Positions 8,766-15,000 of a DNA stretch of 15,000 bases are shown here, piece after piece (position 1 is the stretch's first letter; each line of letters starts with the position of its first letter). The position numbers and the translations under genes were made by a program. The notes under the pieces are model-generated. The model was given only the letters and a program-made list of their open reading frames with translations, was not told the origin of the DNA and ran no database searches. This DNA comes from Penaeus vannamei (taxonomy: Eukaryota > Arthropoda > Malacostraca > Decapoda > Penaeidae): assembly GCF_042767895.1 (NCBI RefSeq), contig NC_091568.1, positions 35,053,036 through 35,068,035 of the forward strand, written 5' to 3'.

Positions 8766-9077
8766 AAACATAAGCATGGAATGATGGAAAGACTCAAGAA
8801 GAGAATAAATAAGCATCAAAGAAAAAAAGAAAGAAAAAAGAATAAACAAACCGGAAAAAGTGACATTTGAGCATCTTTTTTTGCATTTTTTTATCGTCAT
8901 TTTTTTTTCTTTCCTGTTTTTCAATTTCTTGATTGGTGTTATTCCTTCTTTCTTTAATCTTTTTAGCGGATTTTTTTCCCTTGTATTATTGATTTTTGGT
9001 GATTCGGAAATCCTTCTTGTACGTATGTGTGTACTTCCGTGTGCGTATGTGTGTGTATGTGTATGTATGTTTATGTA
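8766..9077. other. A-rich, T-rich and TG-rich spacer, no gene seen
   Basis: A-rich sequence (8766-8865) is followed by T-rich sequence (8866-9000) and then degenerate TATG and TGTG units (9018-9076) that lead into the next GA array. No domain or RNA fold is recognisable. Confidence 0.6.
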
Positions 9078-9353
<276 letters not shown>

Positions 9354-9410
9354 AGACAGAAAAAAAAATCGACTCATGTTAAATGGCTTCTGTCCAAGAG
9401 TTCACTTACC

Positions 9411-9505
9411 CCTTCCCCCCCCTCCCCCCCTTCTATCTCTCTCTCCTCTACCCTCCCCCCCTCCACCCCCCCCATCCCCTCCCACCTCAACCCCCACCCC
9501 CCCTT
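9411..9505. repeat. C-rich tract
   Basis: Runs of five to eight C separated by T or A, with short TCTCTCTC. It faces a G-rich tract that starts about 35 bp downstream on the same strand. Confidence 0.9.
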
Positions 9506-9539
9506 TAACGACTAATTTATGGCTGGAATATCGGACCCC

Positions 9540-9729
9540 TGGGGAGAGGGGAGGGGGGAGAGGAGGGGGTAGGGGGGATGGGATAGGGAGGGGGAGGGGA
9601 GGGGATAGGGAGGGAAGGGGAGGGGAGAGGAGAGACAGAGGGGGAAGTGAAATGAGAGAGGGGGGATGGGGAGAGGAAGTTGGAAGGGGGGGAGGGTATT
9701 GGGGAGAGGAAGGGGGGGGGAGTGGGGAA
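9540..9729. repeat. G-rich tract with many G-runs
   Basis: About 190 bp made of GGGGA, GGGGGA and GGATAGGG-like units, with dozens of G-runs of three or more separated by one to four bases. This satisfies the usual G-quadruplex pattern many times over on +. Together with 9411-9505 it forms a broad imperfect inverted arrangement. Gly/Arg/Glu-rich (+) and Pro/Ser/Leu-rich (-) frames are not genes. Confidence 0.93.
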
Positions 9730-9740
9730 GTGTGACATGA

Positions 9741-10412
9741 CACTCGGTTTGTGACTTCAAGGAAATATTAGACGGAAATTTTAATGAAGAAGAGAAAAAA
9801 AAGAAAGAATGATGAAAATGTAGATAAGCGTAGCGTTAAAAAAGTGACCTATAATAATATTGATTACTGAAATTAAGTAATAATAAGTAATTACAAAGTA
9901 AATAATTGATCAAATAGCTTAAATAAATAGATATAAGAACAAAGCAACAAGATGGTAATAAGGGATAACCTAAATAAAGAATAAGAAATAAGCAATCAAA
10001 TGCAGTAAGTAGAAAATAAATAATAAAAAGGTAATTTTTATACCAAATATATATAAAAATATCGATATGTCAAGCAGATGTTTATGAATGAAACGAAGAT
10101 AATTAAGAAGAAATATTTGATAAAATAAATAAATGAATAAATAAAAAGATAAAAAATAAAAGAAAACCGTTTTCATTTTGTCTTTACTTATTCTTTATTC
10201 TTGTGATACCAATCAATGGAATAAAAACACTCCGATGTGAAAACGCGTTTAAGAAAAGGCGTAAAAAGCAAAAGGAAAACAATATAAACTCGAAGGAAAA
10301 TAAATAAGGTGATAATAAACTTTGTAAAACGGCTCACTAAATATGAATAAACGTTTTAGGCAAACTAACAAGAAGGAAAAAAAGCAACTACCGATGGTCA
10401 TAAACACAAGGG
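9741..10412. other. AT-rich low-copy DNA, no gene seen
   Basis: About 670 bp of A-rich sequence with many AATAAATAA-like degenerate units, densest at 9980-10165. Open frames are short and Lys/Ile/Phe-biased. AATAAA occurs repeatedly but is uninformative at this A/T content. No transposase, reverse transcriptase or structural RNA is recognisable. Confidence 0.6.
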
Positions 10413-10558
10413 CACGGACACACACACACACACATACACACACACACACAATTAAAAAAGGCAGACACGCGTACACAAGAAAAAACGCACACACACACAC
10501 AAGAAAAAAACACACACACACAAGAAAAAAAACGCACACACATACACAAGAAAAAAAA

Positions 10559-10596
<38 letters not shown>

Positions 10597-10708
10597 GAAA
10601 AACCGCACACCCACACGAGAAAAACCGCACACATACACAAGAAAAAACGCCCACACACACACACACACAAGAAAAAAACGCACACACACAAACAAACACA
10701 CACACACA
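10413..10708. repeat. Composite CA / AAGAAAAA repeat
   Basis: A (CA)n run near 10418-10450, then eight blocks of AAGAAAAA or GAGAAAAA, usually followed by CGCACAC and more CA units. Blocks start at 10477, 10501, 10522, 10548, 10595, 10617, 10639 and 10669, giving spacings of 24, 21, 26, 47, 22, 22 and 30 bp; the 47-bp gap holds an expanded CA run. Thr/His-rich (+) and Cys/Val/Phe-rich (-) frames follow from the CA repeat. Confidence 0.92.
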
Positions 10709-11102
10709 GGGAGGGAGAGAAAGGGAGTGCAAAGGGTGATCTTGAGTAAATAGCTTCTTTGAGGTCGATAGTCAGCAGACAGGGAGCAAAGAGAATGAGT
10801 TAGAATGAGGACACAGAAGAATGTCGAATGTTTTAAAAGAAAGAGAAAGGGAAAGAAAAGATAATGTTTCCCATTCTTAACATGACAGGGCGTATTGCTT
10901 AAAAGCCATAGTAACACCTTATACCCCCCCCCCTCCTCTTCCCCCTCCTCTCGTCTCCTCACCTCTCATCTCTTCCCTCATTCTATCATTGAAATACGTT
11001 CGAACCAAAAGGAAATTATTAGATAAACGAAAAAAATGTAGATAAAATGGAAAAGAAAAGACAGTACGAAAATAAAAGATAAAGAAAGACAAAATAAAAG
11101 AC
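10709..11102. other. Low-copy spacer with a polypyrimidine patch
   Basis: Mostly mixed and A-rich sequence with a C/T-rich patch at 10923-10976. I see no gene. The purine-rich stretches (10705-10730, 10838-10862) are short. Confidence 0.55.
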
Positions 11103-11154
11103 AAAAAAAAAAAAAAAAAAAAAAAAGCATAAATGTGACAGACAGACAGACAGA
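11103..11154. repeat. A24 run and short (GACA)n
   Basis: A homopolymer A run (11103-11126) is followed after eleven bases by about four GACA units (11138-11154). I see no retroposon body upstream. The next 140 bp are low-copy. Confidence 0.85.
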
Positions 11155-11298
11155 TGAAAGAATTCTCTCACGTTCGCTCGCTCTCTGACTTTCTCATAAT
11201 TCAAAACATCTGGACTTTATTTAATTCCATATATCATACATTTCATCTAATGTTCATTTCTTTCTTAGCTTCTGCTTTTGGTAATAAGAAATGATAGA

Positions 11299-11610
<312 letters not shown>

Positions 11611-11994
11611 TACTGAAAGTATACCCACTCAAAATTCCAAAACACAGGAATGATGCAGAAAGCCTCCCTACTCCACCCCAACCCCTCCCCCTTAAAAATA
11701 CAAAAAAAAAGGAAAATCAACACACACAAATAATAATAACAAATACAAAAAAATAAGATACAAATAAAAAAACAACTAAATTACAAAAGAAGACCCCCTC
11801 TCCCCCCTCCCCCCCCCTTCCGCCCCCCCCATAGACACACAAAGACCCCAAGAGAGGAAGCGAAAGAGGAGGCCCAAGACCCCAAGACCCCAAGAGGCCA
11901 AAGGACCCAGGTATTCCGAGACGAGAACCACGCCCCATGGCCACGGCGGGGCGAGATCAGCTGTTTGTCACCGCACTCCTCCACCTCCTCATGT
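11611..11994. other. Mixed spacer with C-rich patch and AAGACCCC repeats
   Basis: Low-copy sequence, an A-rich stretch (11694-11790), a C-rich patch (11793-11831), then AAGACCCC motifs (near 11843, then two adjacent copies in 11876-11894). A GC-richer patch (about 11915-11990) carries an ATG at 11937 in fair context (CCCCATGG), opening a 155-codon frame that soon becomes Phe/Leu/Ser-rich in pyrimidine DNA. The opposite strand also has a short non-repetitive frame here. Neither matches a family I know; I do not call a gene. Confidence 0.5.
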
Positions 11995-13128
11995 CCGTTA
12001 TTATTGTTGTTGCTTTTTTTCTTTCTCTTATTTTTGTTCTCAATTTTTTTCTCCTGTGGATGCTCCCTGTTCATTTGTCTGTTTTTTTTATTATTATTAT
12101 TCTTTCTTTATCTCTCTTCTTTCTTCTTTTATCTGGGTGTTGTTTGTGTCCCTTTCTCTCCCCCCTTTTCTCAATTTCTATGTTTGTTCTAATTCTTTTA
12201 TTCTATTTCTTCGTTTCCCTTCATCCTCTTTATTCGTGTTTCTCTTCACTTTTCTTGATATCTGACTGTTATTATTGTCTCTTTCCCTTCCCCCTTTTCT
12301 CCTTTTTGTATTTGTCCAAACGGCTTTCTTTTCTTCGTTTCCCTTCTTCCTCTTCATCAGTCTGTTTCTCTTATCTCCTTTCTCCAAATCTGTATTTGTT
12401 CTAAATGCTTTAATTTCTCCGCTTCCCTTCATTCCCTTTTATCTGTCTGTTCTCTTCTTTCTTTATCTCTAAGTTTCTAGAACTATCTTTTCCATCTTTT
12501 CTCCTTATTTGTCTTTCTCCTAATATATTCTATTCCCTTTTCCTTGCTCTTCCTCTTTCTTTTTTCCGGTTTTTCTTTCTACTCTCCTCTTCCTATTCTT
12601 TTATCTTCTTGTGGCTCTCATTATTGTCTCTTCCTTTATCTCCCTTTCCCCTTTATTTATCCATTCTAGTGATTTTCTATTTTCTTTTTCTCCTTTTTTT
12701 CTTATTCCCATTTGTCTTTCTCTTCTCCTCCTCCTCTTCCTTTACCTCCACGTGGCCTTCTTCCCCCCTTTCTCTTTTTTTTTTATCCTCCGTCTCTCCT
12801 TCCTACCTTCTCTTGAATTTTCTTCAAATTTTCTTCCTTTGTACTAATTATTTGATTTTTCCTCTATCTCTCTCTCTTCCTCCTTATCTCCCCCTCCTAC
12901 AACGCATTCTCGTGTTTTTCCTCTGTCTTCTTTTTTCTTTTGTTTGTCTTTATCCTCTTCCTCCTCCCTCTTCTTCTATCATATCTTCATTCTTCCTCCA
13001 TCTCACTTTTATTCTAATTTCCACTTATTCTTTTTCTCTGCTTCTCTTCCATCTTCCGACTCCTTTCCTTTCCATCTTATGACGTTTTCCATTCTCTCTT
13101 CTTCTACTACTTCTTCAGACATATAGAA
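11995..13128. repeat. Diverged pyrimidine-rich DNA with internal direct repeats
   Basis: About 1.1 kb of T/C-rich sequence. Inside it at least three diverged direct copies share a TTTGTTCTAA-like segment followed by CTTCGTTTCCCTTC: positions 12182, 12308 and 12392 mark equivalent points, so spacings are 126 and 84 bp. A TTATTGTCTC segment recurs near 12273 and 12620. Hydrophobic-looking Phe/Leu/Ser frames are composition-driven. Confidence 0.7.
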
Positions 13129-13130
13129 CT

Positions 13131-13313
<183 letters not shown>

Positions 13314-13590
13314 CATCTCTCTCTCTCTCACACCCTCTCTCAACTTCTCTGCTCTCCCTCAGCCTCTCTCCTTTCTCTCTCACCCTCTCTCCTTCTCTCT
13401 CACCCTCTCTCCTTCTCTCTCACCCTCTCTCCTTCTCTCTCTCTCTCCACTCTCTCAACCTCTCTGCTCTCCCCAACCTCTCTCCTCCTCTCTCTCTCGC
13501 CCTCTCACCTTCTCTCTCACACACACCTTATCTTCTCTCTCTCACCCTCTCTCCTTCTCTCCTCCCTTTCATCTCTTTAATAATTTCTAC
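13314..13590. repeat. CT-rich array with a 20-bp tandem unit
   Basis: CACCCTCTCTCCTTCTCTCT occurs as three exact 20-bp tandem copies (13381-13440) and again in part near 13540. A larger duplication carries CTCTGCTCTCCC near 13347 and near 13462, about 115 bp apart. Ser/Leu/Pro frames are artefacts. Confidence 0.9.
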
Positions 13591-13651
13591 CATATTACTT
13601 TTCTCTCTCTTCTAACATTAATATTGTCTTACACTTTTCTTGGACTGTCGG

Positions 13652-13680
13652 CCAATGATCCAGCGTTACGTAACTTAAGT
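13652..13680. promoter_or_regulatory. CCAAT motif beside a GTTACGTAAC palindrome (speculative)
   Basis: In a low-copy island (13601-13690) lie CCAAT (13652-13656), the 10-bp palindrome GTTACGTAAC (13665-13674), which fits the PAR-bZIP/E4BP4 consensus RTTAYGTAAY, and ACTTAAGT (13673-13680). No core promoter or gene is visible next to them, so occurrence by chance is quite possible. Confidence 0.2.
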
Positions 13681-13690
13681 TTGAAAGCAT

Positions 13691-13905
13691 AGAAGATGAA
13701 GAAGAAAAGGAAAAATGATACGAATAAGGAAGAAGAGGAGGAGAGGGACAAGGAGGATGGAGAAGAGGAGGTGGAGGAGAAAGAGGAGATGGAGGAGGAA
13801 GAAGAAGTGGAAGTGGAGTAGGAGGAGGAGGAGAAGGAGAAAAAGGAGAAGGAGGAAGAGGAGCAGCAGCAGCAGCAGACGGACGGAGTAGGAGGGGATG
13901 GCTAG
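13691..13905. repeat. Polypurine tract (GAA/GGA) with short CAG run
   Basis: Purine-rich on +, grading from GAAGAA into GGAGGA and ending with about five CAG units (13863-13880). Minus-strand frames read Pro/Ser-rich. The purine strand is opposite to the pyrimidine arrays on both sides. Confidence 0.88.
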
Positions 13906-13929
13906 GGAAAAACGTTAACTGCAACTTGA

Positions 13930-14170
13930 TATTATTCTCCTGTTTGTCTTGACGATTTTCGCTTTCCTTCTCCTTCTGTTATACATTCGGACATCTATTT
14001 TTTTCTATTCCCTTCACTTCTTCCTTTCTCCTTTTTTTAAAAATAATTCTCATCAGGGCCTTCATTTTCCTTCTCTATCCCATTCCTGTCCTTCTCTTTC
14101 CAGTTATCTAAATTTTCATATTTATACTTTAAACTTCACGAAATCCCCTTTCCTAATATTCGCTTATTTT
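13930..14170. other. Pyrimidine-rich low-copy sequence
   Basis: T/C-biased but without clear tandem units. A + frame runs through it (13949-14287) and is Phe/Leu/Ser-rich. No gene called. Confidence 0.5.
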
Positions 14171-14660
14171 CCTTTTATCTTGGAACACCGAAAAATGTCG
14201 AATAAGAGGAAACAGCGTGGGAAAAACGGAAATAATGCGGAAGAGAATTTTTTTTTTAAAGATGCACTACCCAAGAATCCAGTATAATGAAAAGGTGTAT
14301 CTCCCAAGCCCGTAAGGTGGGAAAAAACATAAAAGATAAATATGTCGACCATTTGATCCTTATTCTACTACTTACGATCCTTAGAGCATAAGACTTCAAC
14401 AAAGATCTAAGAAAAAGGGAAAACAAACATAAAACGAAATACCATTCGTTAAACAACATAAACGGCCGTTGGAGCCATTATCAACCATTTAAACCAACAA
14501 CTTCCACTTACCCTTAATGACGAAGGCACCAGAAGCAGTTTCTATAAATCCTTGTGCTTATTGAACAATTTGGCTGAAGCGGAGGTGCTATAAATCCTTC
14601 ACACAGTACTATGCAATCACAAAACACACAGAGTCTCCCTGATTCTATAAGTAATTTTCT
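14171..14660. other. Longest non-repetitive island, no gene recognised
   Basis: About 490 bp of AT-leaning ordinary sequence, the least repetitive part of the window. It holds small frames with mixed amino-acid content: 30 codons from an ATG at 14194 on + (interrupted by T-run-encoded Phe) and 67 codons on minus (14459 to 14256). Neither resembles a family I know. Other details are the palindrome AACGGCCGTT (14461-14470) and a degenerate duplication of GAAGC plus CTATAAATCCTT (14532-14553 and 14576-14599). Confidence 0.45.
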
Positions 14661-15000
14661 TTCGGGAGGGATTTCGTTTTCCTTTTTCTCTCTCTCCTTT
14701 TCTTCCGAAGAGTCGCTTTTGCTTCACTCTCTCTCTCTTTTAAGAATTTTATTCTATCATAAAAATAAAAATAACGAAAATCACGGAAGGGAGAAATCGA
14801 CACTCTCCTTTCTTCTTCTCCAATTTTATTTTATATATCTCTCTCTCTCTCCTTTTTCCTTCCCTCTTCCTTCTTTATCCAACTCTTCTTCACCCCTACT
14901 TTTTCCAACCTTTCCTCAAATTTTCCTTTCTCAAAAAATCCTTCCGCCTTCTCTGGCCTTTGAGAAGCGAGGCCCCCTGCTGCTCCTCCTTCGGGAGACT
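14661..15000. repeat. Pyrimidine-rich low-complexity tract to window edge
   Basis: Short (CT)n runs (14684-14696, 14727-14739, 14839-14850) within T/C-rich DNA, broken by an A-rich patch (14759-14795). The last 40 bases are GC-richer and end in a CCTCC...GGGAG-type sequence. No gene is visible; the tract probably continues beyond the window. Confidence 0.7.

Noticed and set aside
9402..9412. GTAAGT splice-donor match on the minus strand
   Set aside because: The would-be exon is a G-rich tract with no coding signal, and no matching acceptor context is visible.
11937..12404. 155-codon frame starting with ATGG in a GC-richer patch
   Set aside because: Only the first 18 or so codons are outside pyrimidine-rich DNA; the remainder is Phe/Leu/Ser-rich and resembles membrane segments only through T/C bias.

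Overview
This is a eukaryotic window made almost entirely of simple-sequence and satellite-like DNA. I find no protein-coding gene, RNA gene, CRISPR array or intact mobile element that I can support. The best organism guess is a decapod crustacean, most likely a penaeid shrimp. The grounds are very dense and long microsatellites (GA, CA, TA, GAT/AAT triplets, GATA, CTTT), compound arrays joined end to end, several minisatellites, and AT-rich low-copy sequence between them. Penaeid genomes are known for unusually high simple-repeat content. This is inference from repeat style; no gene or mitochondrial fragment confirms it.

Layout. 1-2061: CT microsatellite, about 120 bp of ordinary sequence, a 47-copy C-rich minisatellite (302-1530), pyrimidine-rich sequence, and a G-rich block facing a C-rich block. 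2132-3036: degenerate GAT/AAT/AAC triplet array. 3037-3997: C-rich, T-rich, (TC)36, a G-rich purine tract and an AAAT/AAT array. 4196-4412: second triplet array. 4452-4846: 22-copy minisatellite, followed by a small low-copy island with interleaved inverted repeats (4905-4971). 5035-5464: TTC-rich tract. 5495-5935: 16-copy minisatellite with a 55-bp dimeric period, ending in a short hairpin and A19. 6029-6552: purine tract. 6682-7040: 31-bp minisatellite. 7305-8452: compound CA/TA/poly-A/TA/GA array over 1.1 kb, then a CT tract (8561-8765). 9078-9352: second GA array. 9411-9729: C-rich block facing a G-rich block. 9741-10412: AT-rich low-copy DNA. 10413-10708: CA/A-run composite repeat. 11299-11610: GAA/TG/GA compound array. 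11995-13128: diverged pyrimidine-rich DNA. 13131-13590: GATA/CA/TA/CTAT compound array and CT repeats. 13691-13905: purine tract. 13930-15000: pyrimidine-rich and low-copy AT-rich sequence.

The open reading frames here, some over 500 codons, come from base composition. Pyrimidine-only or purine-only DNA rarely makes stop codons, and dinucleotide and triplet repeats stay open in several frames on both strands. Their translations (Ser-Leu, Arg-Glu, Thr-His, Tyr-Ile, Pro-Ser-rich, Asp/Asn-rich) show no recognisable domain.

No new biological system is claimed. The points worth checking are structural: a higher-order minisatellite dimer, strictly periodic 31-bp units with an internal palindrome, triplet arrays that keep a purine-purine-pyrimidine phase, repeated switching of the purine strand that places complementary tracts opposite each other, and two inverted repeats interleaved in pseudoknot order.
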